Below, piece after piece: positions 18,395 through 27,668 of a stretch of 64,000 nucleotides of DNA. This DNA is from an uncultured Maribacter sp. (GTDB lineage Bacteria; Bacteroidota; Bacteroidia; Flavobacteriales; Flavobacteriaceae). Within the stretch, counting starts at the first letter, position 1, and every line of letters starts with the position of its first letter. The position numbers and the translations under genes were made by a program. The notes under the pieces were generated by a model. That model searched no databases, was not told the origin of the DNA, and saw nothing but the letters and a program-made list of their open reading frames with translations. Location of the stretch: NCBI RefSeq assembly GCF_947500405.1, contig NZ_CANMRY010000002.1, positions 186,001 to 250,000 on the forward strand, in the 5' to 3' direction.

Positions 18395-19044
18395 TGGATA
18401 GAAGAAAAGCGCTAAAAAATATGGGGTTGTCTCTTGGTTACGTAGTAGCCACACCTACCCTACTAAGCATTGTTCAAAGTTGTAAAACCGAAAAGGTATT
18501 AGAATGGACTCCTGATTTTTTTACAAAAGAACAGGGGGTAACTCTAATCTCCCTAGTAGATTTAATTCTACCAGCAACAGATACTCCTTCTGCTTCTGAA
18601 TTACAAGTGCATTTATTTATAGATAAATTTTCTAAAGAAGTAATGCCTAAAAAACAGCAAGATGTTTTTAAAACTACATTTAATGTATTTACTAAAACAG
18701 CATTAAAAGATTCTGGAAAAGAATCTCTAGGAGAAATAACCGCAGCTAATTTAGATATGTCTTTATCTAAAGCATTAAAAATAAGTAAAGGACAGCAAAA
18801 AGAAAATGATAAAGCTATTATAGCTTATAACAATGCTATTGCTACTCAAAATAGTTCTGCTATTCTTACTGATGATGTTGCATGTTATGCTTTTGCCAGT
18901 AAGTTAAGAGGACTGACTATTTGGGGTTATAAAACCTCTGAATATGTTGGAGAAAAGGTTTTAGCCTACCTACCAATACCTGGAGAATATATAGCTTGTG
19001 GTGATGTAGAAGAGCTAACACAAAATAAAGCCTGGTCTTTATAG
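18394..19044 (+). CDS. Gluconate 2-dehydrogenase subunit 3 family protein (gamma subunit)
   Basis: The small subunit of a GMC-type membrane or periplasmic dehydrogenase. The N-terminus MDRRKALKNMGLS is a twin-arginine signal and is followed by a hydrophobic stretch ending LSIVQSC, a lipobox-like site (C30). The remaining 185 residues match the gluconate 2-dehydrogenase subunit 3 family (VDLILPATDTPSA is the recognisable start). It acts as a Tat-export and assembly partner for the cofactor-bound GMC subunit. It overlaps that gene by one base and is followed by a terminator. Confidence 0.9.
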   Translation: MDRRKALKNMGLSLGYVVATPTLLSIVQSCKTEKVLEWTPDFFTKEQGVTLISLVDLILPATDTPSASELQVHLFIDKFSKEVMPKKQQDVFKTTFNVFTKTALKDSGKESLGEITAANLDMSLSKALKISKGQQKENDKAIIAYNNAIATQNSSAILTDDVACYAFASKLRGLTIWGYKTSEYVGEKVLAYLPIPGEYIACGDVEELTQNKAWSL

Positions 19045-19066
19045 ATTATAACACAAATTTTGAAGT

Positions 19067-19100
19067 AAAAAGTGGCTTATCTTATCTAAGCCACTTTTTT
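19067..19100 (+). terminator. Terminator after the GMC/gamma operon
   Basis: Perfect 13-bp stem, AAAAAGTGGCTTA and its complement (19067-19079 and 19087-19099), with a 7-base loop and a T run, 22 bases after the stop codon. Confidence 0.88.
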
Positions 19101-19396
19101 AATTTATGCCCGTGAATAAGTACTAGGCAAACCTACGAAGTCTTCATAAGAAAACAACTTATAAAATTTGAAGCAAGCTTTGGAATCTTTAAATTATTCA
19201 GTGAGTATATCATTTACTTTAAAAGCAATAGATAATATTTTTAAATTGTAAGATTTTTCTTATATTTGTTGTTAACATTAAAGTAATTTCACTATATACT
19301 ATTAAAAAATAGTACATTAACAAATTTTTAATAGTATAATTTGTAATTTTTTAATAACTATACCGTTCTAATAAATATACATTAAAATTTATAATC

Positions 19397-19480
19397 ATGG
19401 ACAACTATATTATCATACTGGCTTTGTACGTGATGGCATATATATTCTCTTTAGTATTTAAGCCATACTTCAAAAAATAA
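19397..19480 (+). CDS. Possible 27-residue single-span membrane peptide
   Basis: In the 537-base gap between the gamma subunit gene and nrdA there is an ATG frame of 27 codons. It encodes an acidic-then-hydrophobic helix of about 18 residues (IIILALYVMAYIFSLVF) ending KPYFKK, so it has the form of a one-helix membrane peptide with a positive cytoplasmic tail. A terminator follows 50 bases later. No homologue is known to me and there is no Shine-Dalgarno site, which is normal in this phylum. The rest of the gap (19101-19396) shows no gene. Confidence 0.4.
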   Translation: MDNYIIILALYVMAYIFSLVFKPYFKK

Positions 19481-19530
19481 AAATAGTAGCATTTAGTATA
19501 TTTTATACTATTAAAATAAATTATACAAAA

Positions 19531-19560
19531 AAGCCCTAGTAAAATAATTTACTAGGGCTT
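19531..19560. terminator. Perfect 13-bp terminator shared by nrdA and the plus strand
   Basis: Arms 19531-19543 and 19548-19560 (core AAGCCCTAGTAAA) with a 4-base loop and flanking A and T runs. It lies 21 bases past the nrdA stop on the minus strand and can also end the plus-strand microORF transcript. Confidence 0.88.
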
Positions 19561-19581
19561 TTCTTGTAGTATATAGATTTT

Positions 19582-22074
19582 TTAAGAACCACACATTAAA
19601 CAATCATCATCAGCTTGCCCTTCTTTAGCTCTCGCAATCATTTCCTTCATTTCTTCAGGGGTTAATGGTTGCACATCTAGTTCTGGTTGCACAACCGTAG
19701 TTGCTGCTTTTACTTCCATAGATACTGCTTCTGCAGCCGTTGGTGCTGGTGTAGCAGCTGTTACCTCTGCTTCTGCAGCTACGCTTACAGGAACTTCTTT
19801 TTTCTTTGTATTGTCTAACGTAAACTTAATTGCATCTACTGCTGCTTTAGTACGTAAATAATACATTCCCGTTTTTAAACCACTCTTCCACGCATAAAAG
19901 TGCATAGATGTTAATTTAGAATAATTAGCATTCTCCATGAATAAGTTTAAAGACTGACTTTGATCAATAAAGTAACCTCTATGGCGACTCATATCAATAA
20001 TATCCTTCATACTTAATTCCCATACTGTTTTGTATAAATCTCTAATATCTTGAGGAATAGTTTCTATATGTTGTATAGATCCATTTGCACGCATTAGCTC
20101 TTGCTTCATGTTTTCATTCCACATACCCAAATCTACCAAATCTTCTAATAAATGCTTATTTACTACAATAAATTCTCCTGAAAGTACTCTTCTTGTATAA
20201 ATATTAGAAGTATACGGCTCAAAACACTCATTATTACCTAATATTTGAGAAGTAGATGCTGTTGGCATAGGAGCTACTAGTAAAGAATTACGAACACCAT
20301 TCTTTAATACATCTTTTCTTAATTTTTCCCAATTCCATCTTCCAGAAAGCTCCTCATCTTTAATTCCCCAAAGATTGTATTGGAATTCTCCTTGTGACAT
20401 TGGAGAGCCTTCATAAGTAGAATATGCTCCTTCCTCTTTTGCCATTTCCATTGAGGCAGTTACCGCTGCAAAATAAAGCGTTTCAAAAATTTCTTGGTTT
20501 AATTTTTTTGCATCATCACTTGTAAAAGGCATGCGTAACATAATAAATGCATCTGCAAGACCTTGCACGCCCAAACCAATAGGCCTATGGCGCATATTAG
20601 AATTTTCTGCTTCTTTTACTGGGTAATAGTTTCTATCTATTACTTTATTTAAATTCTTTGTAACCCTTTTTGTTACTTTAAATAATTCTTTATGATCAAA
20701 CGCTCCATTTTTAACAAACATTGGCAACGCAATAGAAGCTAAATTACATACAGCTATTTCGTCTGGAGAGGTATACTCCATTATTTCTGTACATAAATTA
20801 GAAGAACGGATTGTACCTAAATTTTTTTGGTTACTCTTACGGTTAGCTGCATCCTTGTACAACATATAAGGTGTTCCTGTTTCTATTTGAGATTCTAATA
20901 TTTTCTCCCAAAGTTCACGAGCCTTAACTGTTTTTCTTCCTTTACCTTCTGCTTCGTACTTTAGGTATAAGGTTTCAAACTCTTCACTATGTTTTGTAAA
21001 TAAACCAGGGCATTCGTTAGGACACATTAAAGTCCAATCTTCATTTCCTTCTACTCTTTTCATGAATAAATCAGAAATCCACATAGCATAAAACAAATCA
21101 CGAGCACGCATTTCTTCCTTACCGTGGTTCTTTTTCAAGTCTAAGAACTCAAAAATATCAGCATGCCAGGGTTCCATATAAATAGCAAAACTACCTTTAC
21201 GTTTTCCTCCTCCTTGATCTACATATCTTGCAGTATCATTAAAAACTTGTAACATTGGAACTATACCATTAGATGTACCATTAGTTCCTGCAATATAGGA
21301 TCCTGTAGCTCTTACATTATGTATAGATAACCCTATACCACCGGCAGACTGAGATATTTTAGCTGTTTGCTTTAAAGTATCGTAAATACCATCTATACTA
21401 TCATCTTTCATTGCTAAAAGAAAACAAGAAGACATTTGTGGTTTTGGAGTACCAGAGTTAAAAAGCGTTGGTGTAGCGTGTGTAAAATATTTTTTTGACA
21501 TTAATTCATAAGTTTCTATAGCTGCATCTAAATCATTTAAATGTATTCCTATAGAAACACGCATAAGCATGTGTTGCGGGCGCTCTGCAATTTGACCATT
21601 TATTTTTAATAAATACGAACGCTCTAATGTTTTAAAACCAAAATAATCGTAGCCAAAATCTCGGTTATATATTATAGTCGAATCTAATTTTTCTGCGTTT
21701 TCAGATATAACATTAAAAACCTCATCAGATAACAACGGAGCTTCTTTACCTGTTCTAGGGTTTACATACAAGTACAAATCTTTCATTGTCTCTGAGAAAG
21801 ATTTTTTTGTGTTTTTATGTAAATTAGATACAGATATACGGGCAGCTAACTTTGCGTAATCTGGGTGCGTTGTAGTCATTGTTGCAGCAATTTCTGCAGC
21901 TAAATTATCTAGTTCAGAAGTTGTTACTCCATCATACAAACCTTCAATTACTCGCATTGCTACTTTAAGTGGATCTACTAAAGCATTTAATCCATAACAA
22001 AGTTTACGAACTCTTGCCGTAATTTTGTCAAACATTATTAGTTCTTTTCTTCCGTCTCTTTTTACTACATACAT
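19582..22074 (-). CDS. nrdA: Class I ribonucleotide reductase, large subunit
   Basis: Reduces ribonucleoside diphosphates to deoxy forms together with NrdB. An ATP-cone fills residues 1-90, so activity is allosterically controlled. Active-site cysteines are C217 (MSSCFLL) and C443 (AVCNLA), with the thiyl radical C428 and E430 in SNLCTEIME. The radical-path tyrosines are in [10 protein letters not shown]. The C-terminal redox pair is C825/C828 (DDCLMCGS). Before the tail there is a low-complexity alanine/valine/threonine linker (about residues 755-800), longer than in E. coli. It lies downstream of nrdB by 132 bases. Confidence 0.97.
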   Translation of the reverse strand: MYVVKRDGRKELIMFDKITARVRKLCYGLNALVDPLKVAMRVIEGLYDGVTTSELDNLAAEIAATMTTTHPDYAKLAARISVSNLHKNTKKSFSETMKDLYLYVNPRTGKEAPLLSDEVFNVISENAEKLDSTIIYNRDFGYDYFGFKTLERSYLLKINGQIAERPQHMLMRVSIGIHLNDLDAAIETYELMSKKYFTHATPTLFNSGTPKPQMSSCFLLAMKDDSIDGIYDTLKQTAKISQSAGGIGLSIHNVRATGSYIAGTNGTSNGIVPMLQVFNDTARYVDQGGGKRKGSFAIYMEPWHADIFEFLDLKKNHGKEEMRARDLFYAMWISDLFMKRVEGNEDWTLMCPNECPGLFTKHSEEFETLYLKYEAEGKGRKTVKARELWEKILESQIETGTPYMLYKDAANRKSNQKNLGTIRSSNLCTEIMEYTSPDEIAVCNLASIALPMFVKNGAFDHKELFKVTKRVTKNLNKVIDRNYYPVKEAENSNMRHRPIGLGVQGLADAFIMLRMPFTSDDAKKLNQEIFETLYFAAVTASMEMAKEEGAYSTYEGSPMSQGEFQYNLWGIKDEELSGRWNWEKLRKDVLKNGVRNSLLVAPMPTASTSQILGNNECFEPYTSNIYTRRVLSGEFIVVNKHLLEDLVDLGMWNENMKQELMRANGSIQHIETIPQDIRDLYKTVWELSMKDIIDMSRHRGYFIDQSQSLNLFMENANYSKLTSMHFYAWKSGLKTGMYYLRTKAAVDAIKFTLDNTKKKEVPVSVAAEAEVTAATPAPTAAEAVSMEVKAATTVVQPELDVQPLTPEEMKEMIARAKEGQADDDCLMCGS

Positions 22075-22206
22075 ATTGCTACAAGGGTTTAAATGGTACG
22101 TTAAATATTAGGGTCAATTGGTCATTAAACCAGCCTAATTAGTTTTATTGTAGGTTTTATAATTAAATATGGGGTACAAAACAACAAACTAATGTTGTTC
22201 TATTTA

Positions 22207-23193
22207 TCAGAAATCAGCGTCGAAACTAATTTTCTGAGAGTCTTCATCATCCTCTGTATTTAACACGCCAGCTTTTTGGTATTCTGAAACGCGTTTTTCA
22301 AAGAAATTAGTTTTTCCTTGTAAGGAAATCATATCCATAAAATCGAACGGATTGGTAGAATTGTATACTTTATCACATCCTAATTCTACTAATAAACGAT
22401 CCGTAACAAATTCAAGATACTGGGTCATTAACTTAGCATTCATTCCTATTAAACTAACAGGAAGAGATTCTGTTATAAACTCTCTTTCTATATTAAGAGC
22501 ATCTACTAAAATCTCTTTTATTCTTTCTTTTGGGACTTTATTTATAATATGATGGTTGTGTAAATGCACAGCAAAATCACAATGCATACCTTCATCTCTA
22601 GAAATTAACTCATTAGAGAAGGTTAAGCCAGGCATAAGGCCTCTCTTTTTTAACCAATATATAGAGCAAAAAGAACCTGAAAAGAAAATGCCTTCTACTG
22701 CTGCAAACGCTATTAAACGCTCTGCAAAACTTGGAGACTCTATCCACTTAAGAGCCCAATCAGCTTTTTTCTTAATTGCTGGAAAGTTTTCTATTGCCTG
22801 AAAAAGTTTTGTTTTTTCCTTATCATCCTTAACATAAGTATCTATTAATAGAGAATATGTTTCTGAATGTATGTTTTCCATCATTATTTGAAAACCATAG
22901 AAAAATTTTGCTTCCGAATATTGTACTTCATTCACAAAGTTTTCTGCTAAATTTTCATTTACTATACCATCTGATGCAGCAAAAAATGCAAGAATATGCT
23001 TTATAAAATAACGCTCATCATCACTTAACTTATTATTCCAATCTGTTAAGTCTTCATGCAAGTCTATTTCTTCTGCCGTCCATATACATGCCTCTTGCTT
23101 TTTATACCAATCCCATAAATCATTATGTTGAATTGGAAATATTACAAACCGATCTTTGTTTTCGGCTAAAATGGGCTCAATGGATACAGACAT
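22207..23193 (-). CDS. nrdB: Class I ribonucleotide reductase, small (radical) subunit
   Basis: The diiron-tyrosyl radical subunit. Likely iron ligands D44 (EEIDLHED), E106 and H109 in [11 protein letters not shown], and later [10 protein letters not shown] and [10 protein letters not shown]. The radical tyrosine would be Y113, four residues after H109 as in E. coli NrdB, which points to the class Ia type with tyrosine rather than the Tyr-less type. The C-terminus KISFDADF is the tail that docks in NrdA. It is the upstream gene of the pair. I could not find a clear NrdR box. Confidence 0.97.
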   Translation of the reverse strand: MSVSIEPILAENKDRFVIFPIQHNDLWDWYKKQEACIWTAEEIDLHEDLTDWNNKLSDDERYFIKHILAFFAASDGIVNENLAENFVNEVQYSEAKFFYGFQIMMENIHSETYSLLIDTYVKDDKEKTKLFQAIENFPAIKKKADWALKWIESPSFAERLIAFAAVEGIFFSGSFCSIYWLKKRGLMPGLTFSNELISRDEGMHCDFAVHLHNHHIINKVPKERIKEILVDALNIEREFITESLPVSLIGMNAKLMTQYLEFVTDRLLVELGCDKVYNSTNPFDFMDMISLQGKTNFFEKRVSEYQKAGVLNTEDDEDSQKISFDADF

Positions 23194-23406
23194 AATAATT
23201 TGTGATTTTTATATTTTATACAACTAGGAAAAAAACCTCCCACTACGGACTAACAAAGATGTAAAATTAACACCAAATTTTAAGGTCTATTTAAGCAATA
23301 TGGTCACAAAGTTTTTAACACACAATGTTGAAATGTATGTTGACTAGCAATGTTTATTAGCCTTTACAAAGAATTGATTTTTGAAATAAAAATAGACTTA
23401 AAAAAA

Positions 23407-23444
23407 TAAACCAAAAAGTATAAATTTTTATACTTTTTGGTTTA
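23407..23444. terminator. Perfect 18-bp inverted repeat, bidirectional terminator-like
   Basis: Arms 23407-23424 and 23427-23444 (core AAACCAAAAAGTATAAA) with only two unpaired bases at the centre. It lies 213 bases upstream of nrdB where no recognised gene ends. On the minus strand it would end transcripts coming from the 23.45-24.0 kb region. Confidence 0.65.
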
Positions 23445-23879
23445 TTAAAATTGGACTCCTAATTAACGTAAAGCCCTAACAACCAGTTATTACCAAAATA
23501 CGGTTCCCCAATGCAACTAATGAAAGATAAATATTACAATTTAGCTGATTTAGGTAGTTCCCCCGAAACCTATTCTCAACAATATTCCAATTTCCAACTG
23601 GTTGGTTTTGGTTTTAATTGTAATAATACACTGTACAGCAAAATTTTAAAAAATTGCTTAAGAACCGTAACTTTTAAATTTGGTAATATATAGTTAAATA
23701 TTATAATTATTTTTATTTAGTAATAATTACAAAATTATAACATTTAAATTATCTTTTAAGACGGTTTTTCCTTCTATTTTTAAGAATTTCTGTACTAAAT
23801 TAGTATAATATCAGTATAATGAAACAATTTTAGATAATGCAAAAACCGCATTTCATCCTAAAGTATTACAACTACATAC
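23445..23879. other. Gap with short frame fragments, no gene supported
   Basis: Part of a 1,114-base stretch between nrdB and the LytTR regulator. On the minus strand there are three short frames that follow each other (ending near 23580, 23477 and 23459). The last ends 15 bases before the 23407-23444 hairpin and reads GEPYFGNNWLLGLYVN. This looks like the decayed 3' end of a gene, but I cannot identify it. A 60-codon plus-strand frame at 23511 has no start context or composition to support it. Confidence 0.3.
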
Positions 23880-24008
23880 TTACTTTTTGAATTCAATTTC
23901 CGCTACTACAGTATTTTGTAAAGATAATTTCTTGTCATCATCATCAACAAAAGCCGCAAAAAGCAATAGTAAAAGCAGAAAAACAAACATTAAAAGGCAC
24001 CTTTTCAT
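23880..24008 (-). CDS. Possible 42-residue exported peptide
   Basis: A minus-strand ATG frame encoding MKRCLLMFVFLLLLLLF, a typical signal or membrane-anchor helix, then AAFVDDDDKK and a short polar tail ending EIEFKK. The form is that of a small secreted or membrane-tethered peptide. No family is known to me. The run of six leucines uses varied codons (CTG, CTT, TTA, CTA, TTG, CTT), which mildly favours real coding. The terminator-like repeat at 23407 is in the right orientation but 430 bases away. Confidence 0.35.
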   Translation of the reverse strand: MKRCLLMFVFLLLLLLFAAFVDDDDKKLSLQNTVVAEIEFKK

Positions 24009-24270
24009 TTTATAAAATAATTACAAATTACTTACTCGGGGAACTTAAAAAGCTTAGTAAATATACTTTAATAGGTATTTTAGAACTCTTGAAATGTATA
24101 AATGGTAATTAATTTTGTATATATGGAAATATTATAAAAAACAAACATTTAACATTTGTAGTTTATTACTTACCAATGTAACCGTTTTTGTGTAAAAAAT
24201 TCTTCCTTACCATTTACACTTAATTACAAACCATTAATACATATTTATATAATAAATTACATAATAATTA

Positions 24271-24278
24271 TATTTTTG
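24271..24278 (+). promoter_or_regulatory. -7 box (TATTTTTG) for the LytTR regulator operon
   Basis: Exact TAnnTTTG match, 29 bases before the ATG at 24308. No clear -33 TTG is present. Upstream, CTTACCAATGTAAC (24169-24182) and CTTACCATTTACAC (24205-24218) are similar direct repeats that could be operator sites. Confidence 0.4.
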
Positions 24279-24307
24279 GTTACCTTACTTAAACGCAATA
24301 TTTAACT

Positions 24308-25042
24308 ATGCTAAAAGCTGTAATTGTAGACGATGAAATTAAAGCCTTACAAAGCTTATCTTGGGAGCTAACAAACTTTAGTAAAGAAATTAATGTAGTG
24401 GCTTCTTTTACAGATCCATTTAAAGCATTAAGTTATTTAGAAATAAACACTCCTGACTGTTTATTTCTAGATATAGAAATGCCAACCATGGACGGTTTTC
24501 AATTTATTCAAAAATTACAGAATAAAAACTTCCCTGTTGTAATTACTACCGCGTATAATCAATACGCAATAAAAGCTTTAAAAAATGAGGCTTTAGATTA
24601 TTTACTAAAACCTATAGATACCGACGATTTAGAAGAAACAATTGTCAAAATAAAAAAATTTAATACCAGAAACTTAACGGTAGATAAATTAGAAAAAATT
24701 CTGTTAAATTTTAACTCCTCTACAAATACTAAAAAAATCACTATTAATACAGATGGCAAACTACTGTTCTTAGAGAGTAATGAAATTTTATATGCAGAAT
24801 CTGACGGGAATTACAGCACCATTTTTTTAACCGACGGTCAAAAAATAGTCCTTACAAAAAAATTAAAAGAAGTTAATGAGTTACTACCCCCAGATACTTT
24901 TTTTAGAATTCATAACTCCTATATTATTAACCTAAATAAAATTAAAGAATTTTTAAAAACCGATGGGTATGTAATCTTAAATTCTAATCATAAAATACCT
25001 GTATCTAGACAAAAAAAATCTGATTTTCTAGATTTGTTATAA
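24308..25042 (+). CDS. LytTR-type response regulator
   Basis: A two-component response regulator of the LytR/AgrA type. The receiver domain spans residues 1-120, with phospho-acceptor D55 (FLDIEMP), acidic pair D8/D9 and K101 (LLKPID). The LytTR DNA-binding domain covers about 140-244, with ILYAESDGNYSTIFL, FFRIHNSYIINLNKI and the terminal PVSRQKKSDF. The cognate kinase gene starts 20 bases downstream. LytTR proteins bind pairs of direct repeats, and imperfect repeats lie upstream of the gene, so autoregulation is possible. Confidence 0.93.
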   Translation: MLKAVIVDDEIKALQSLSWELTNFSKEINVVASFTDPFKALSYLEINTPDCLFLDIEMPTMDGFQFIQKLQNKNFPVVITTAYNQYAIKALKNEALDYLLKPIDTDDLEETIVKIKKFNTRNLTVDKLEKILLNFNSSTNTKKITINTDGKLLFLESNEILYAESDGNYSTIFLTDGQKIVLTKKLKEVNELLPPDTFFRIHNSYIINLNKIKEFLKTDGYVILNSNHKIPVSRQKKSDFLDLL

Positions 25043-25062
25043 ACCAACAAAACCAATAAGCC

Positions 25063-26994
25063 TTGCTACAGTCTAAACAAATTTTTACATTTTTTTTTCT
25101 TCTGTTTTATTCCATTAGCAGTTATACTCAAGAAGTATCTTCAGAATTTATTTCTTTAAGTGATAGTCTTATAAAGGCAGAGCCAAAAACGTATAGAGAG
25201 ATAGATAAAATATTAAGACCTAAAAGAAAAGACACTGTACACATGCGCTATTTTGCAAATACCGCAGAAAGTAAAGGCTATTTTATAGGGCAATCATATG
25301 CCTTAAATCAGTTAGGGAGAAGGTATAGAGCATATTCTCAATTTTCTAATGCAATTGCGTTACACAATAAAGCATTACAAGCTGCAAATAAAGATAAAAA
25401 TTTAGAATTTAAAGTGTTTAGCCTAAATATGCTTAGCGTTGTATACCGCAGAACAGATGCTATTAAAACAGCCTTAGATTATAGCCAAGAAGCCCTAGAA
25501 CTAGCTGAAACAGTAAAAAATCCATCAGATGGTTTAAAAAGGAGTATTAATGTTTCTTTAAATGGAATAGGTAATATATACCAAACGCTAGAGCAATATG
25601 ATTTAGCCATTAAACAATTTAAAAAATCTATGCTTTTAGAAAAAGAATTGGGTAATGAGCTAGGTATTGCAATAAACCATCAAAACATTGGAGAATGCCA
25701 AGAGTCTCAATTAAATTTAAATGCAGCTCTAGAAAATTTTAAAACATCACTTTATTATAACAAAAAAATAAATAACGCAATGGGCTTAATTATTTGCAAG
25801 AATAGCATAGCTCAAATAAATATAAAACAAGAAAAAACAAAAGAAGCTATTGCTATTTTAGAATCTACTTTAATTGATTCTAAATCCTTAGGAGACCAAT
25901 ATGTTACATCTGCTGTGCATATAAATTTAGGAACCGCATTAATGCATATTAAAAATTACAAAGATGCCGAAAAGAACATGCTAACAGGTTTGCAATTGGC
26001 AAAAAAACATAACCTGCCAAGCGGTATAATTAAGGCAAATTTAAACTTGTCAGATTTATATAACAAACAGGGAAAATACAAAAAAGCTTTAGAGTATTAC
26101 AAAGTAGCGCAAGCTTTTGATGAAGGAATAACAAACGTTAGAAATTTACGGTATGTAAATGATATGATTATTAGGTATGATACCGAAAAGAAAAGCAGCC
26201 AAATTGAAGTACTAGCCAAAGAAAATGAAATTGTAAAACTAAAATTAAGAAAAAACAAAACCACCCTACTTATTAGTGCTTTTGCACTAACACTACTTGC
26301 TGGTATTTTCTTTATACTTTACAGACAATACCAATTAAAAAACGAAAAAAAGCTTCTTACCCTAGAACAAACTATGTTACGTAGCCAAATGAACCCCCAT
26401 TTTCTTTTTAACTCCTTAAATTCTATTAAGTTATACATAATAAACAATGAGAAAAAAAATGCGGTACACTATTTAAACAAGTTCTCTAAACTGGTTCGTA
26501 AAATATTAGAAGCGTCTTCTTTAAAAGAAATTCCTTTAGCAGAAGAGTTAGAAACAGTAGACCTGTATATGAATATTGAAAATATTAGGTTTTCTAATGA
26601 AATTAATTTCACCATTTCTATTGCTGAGGATATTGATACGCATACTATTAAAATACCATCATTAATTTTACAACCTTTCCTAGAAAATGCACTTTGGCAC
26701 GGGCTTTCTTCTAAGGAAGGAGAAAAAAAAATACAATTAAACGTTCATAAATGTAAAGACGGGTTTATACATATAGAAATAACAGACAACGGAGTTGGAA
26801 GAGTAACTGCCGAAAAAATTAAAAAGAATAAGGTTCTTAAAAGAAAATCTGTTGGAATAGATATAACCAAAGAAAGATTAACAAATTTCTCTAGAGATTA
26901 TCAAAACTCATTTAGTCTTGAAATTATAGATTTATATGATAAAAATAAAAAACCTTCAGGAACTCAAGTAATATTACACATACCTACTTTCTAA
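25063..26994 (+). CDS. TPR-containing LytS-like sensor histidine kinase
   Basis: The partner kinase of the LytTR regulator. A signal peptide (residues 1-22) is followed by a periplasmic region of about six TPR units (about 75-350), a membrane helix at about 400-420, and a cytoplasmic His_kinase domain with H446 in RSQMNPHFLFNSL, then an HATPase with LILQPFLENALWHGL and ITDNGVGR. The start is a TTG at 25063: it gives an intact signal peptide, and the first ATG in frame is at residue 61, inside the sensor. The last 11 bases overlap the convergent DUF3109 gene. Confidence 0.92.
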   Translation: MLQSKQIFTFFFLLFYSISSYTQEVSSEFISLSDSLIKAEPKTYREIDKILRPKRKDTVHMRYFANTAESKGYFIGQSYALNQLGRRYRAYSQFSNAIALHNKALQAANKDKNLEFKVFSLNMLSVVYRRTDAIKTALDYSQEALELAETVKNPSDGLKRSINVSLNGIGNIYQTLEQYDLAIKQFKKSMLLEKELGNELGIAINHQNIGECQESQLNLNAALENFKTSLYYNKKINNAMGLIICKNSIAQINIKQEKTKEAIAILESTLIDSKSLGDQYVTSAVHINLGTALMHIKNYKDAEKNMLTGLQLAKKHNLPSGIIKANLNLSDLYNKQGKYKKALEYYKVAQAFDEGITNVRNLRYVNDMIIRYDTEKKSSQIEVLAKENEIVKLKLRKNKTTLLISAFALTLLAGIFFILYRQYQLKNEKKLLTLEQTMLRSQMNPHFLFNSLNSIKLYIINNEKKNAVHYLNKFSKLVRKILEASSLKEIPLAEELETVDLYMNIENIRFSNEINFTISIAEDIDTHTIKIPSLILQPFLENALWHGLSSKEGEKKIQLNVHKCKDGFIHIEITDNGVGRVTAEKIKKNKVLKRKSVGIDITKERLTNFSRDYQNSFSLEIIDLYDKNKKPSGTQVILHIPTF

Positions 26995-27556
26995 TATGCT
27001 CTTTTGCCACCTCTTCTAGCTCTGCATACCATGCCTCTCCAAATTTACGTATTAGAGACTCTTTTACAAATTTATAAATTGGCACTTTTAATTCGTCTCC
27101 AAAGGCGCAAGCAGGGTCACAAATTTCCCATTTGTGATAGTTTACAGCTGTTAGTTCTGTATACTCTTTTACTCTAACTGGATATAAATGACATGACACC
27201 GGTTTTTTCCAATCTATAACACCATCATTATACGCCTCTTCAATACCACATTTAGCAATCTTTTTATCATCAAAAATTACATATGCACATTCACTTCCGT
27301 TTACTAGAGGAGTTTCCCATTCGCCATCTTCTCCTTTTATAAAAGCCCCTTGTTTTTCTATTTCTATAACACCTTCAGAACGTAAATAAGGTTTTACTTT
27401 GCTATAAATATCCACCATTATCTCGGTCTCATTATCTGCAACGGGAGCTCCTGCCTCACCATCAATACAACATTGTCCTTTGCAGGCATTAAGATTGCAA
27501 ACAAAATCGTTCTCTATTATCTCTTCAGATACTATGGTTTTACCTATTTGAAACAT
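26984..27556 (-). CDS. DUF3109-family cysteine-rich protein
   Basis: A 190-residue member of the DUF3109 family, related to YkgJ-type proteins thought to bind zinc or an iron-sulfur cluster. The cysteine pattern is complete: CNLNACKGQCCIDGEAGAPV (residues 20-39), CGIEEAYNDG, PVSCHLYPVR and EICDPACAFG. No signal peptide. It is convergent with the kinase gene, overlapping by 11 bases. The precise role is unknown across the family. Confidence 0.9.
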   Translation of the reverse strand: MFQIGKTIVSEEIIENDFVCNLNACKGQCCIDGEAGAPVADNETEIMVDIYSKVKPYLRSEGVIEIEKQGAFIKGEDGEWETPLVNGSECAYVIFDDKKIAKCGIEEAYNDGVIDWKKPVSCHLYPVRVKEYTELTAVNYHKWEICDPACAFGDELKVPIYKFVKESLIRKFGEAWYAELEEVAKEHIRK

Positions 27557-27642
27557 ATAATTTAATAAAATGCCAAGATACGTTTTCTTATAAATTCTTT
27601 TAGTTTATTTAAGGCTTAACATCTAAAATTTGATAATAAACG

Positions 27643-27650
27643 TACATTTG
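27643..27650 (+). promoter_or_regulatory. -7 box (TACATTTG) for the MarC-family gene
   Basis: Exact TAnnTTTG match. Transcription would start near 27657, which supports the ATG at 27669 as start and excludes the longer frame beginning at 27630. Confidence 0.45.
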
Positions 27651-27668
27651 ACCAAATATTTTTATGAT

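Noticed and set aside
19246..19268. TTG ... TATATTTG as a promoter for the 27-codon frame
   Set aside because: The -7 box is exact but the spacing to TTG is only 12 bases and the box lies about 130 bases before the ATG, so the link is too weak to list as a feature.
23194..23400. NrdR box upstream of nrdB
   Set aside because: Several ACACAA/ATGTTG-like words occur (around 23320-23350) but none forms the paired 16-base NrdR pattern.
23511..23693. 60-codon plus-strand open frame in the gap upstream of the LytTR regulator
   Set aside because: No promoter, no signal or family pattern, and unusual composition; the opposite strand shows better (though broken) coding remnants.
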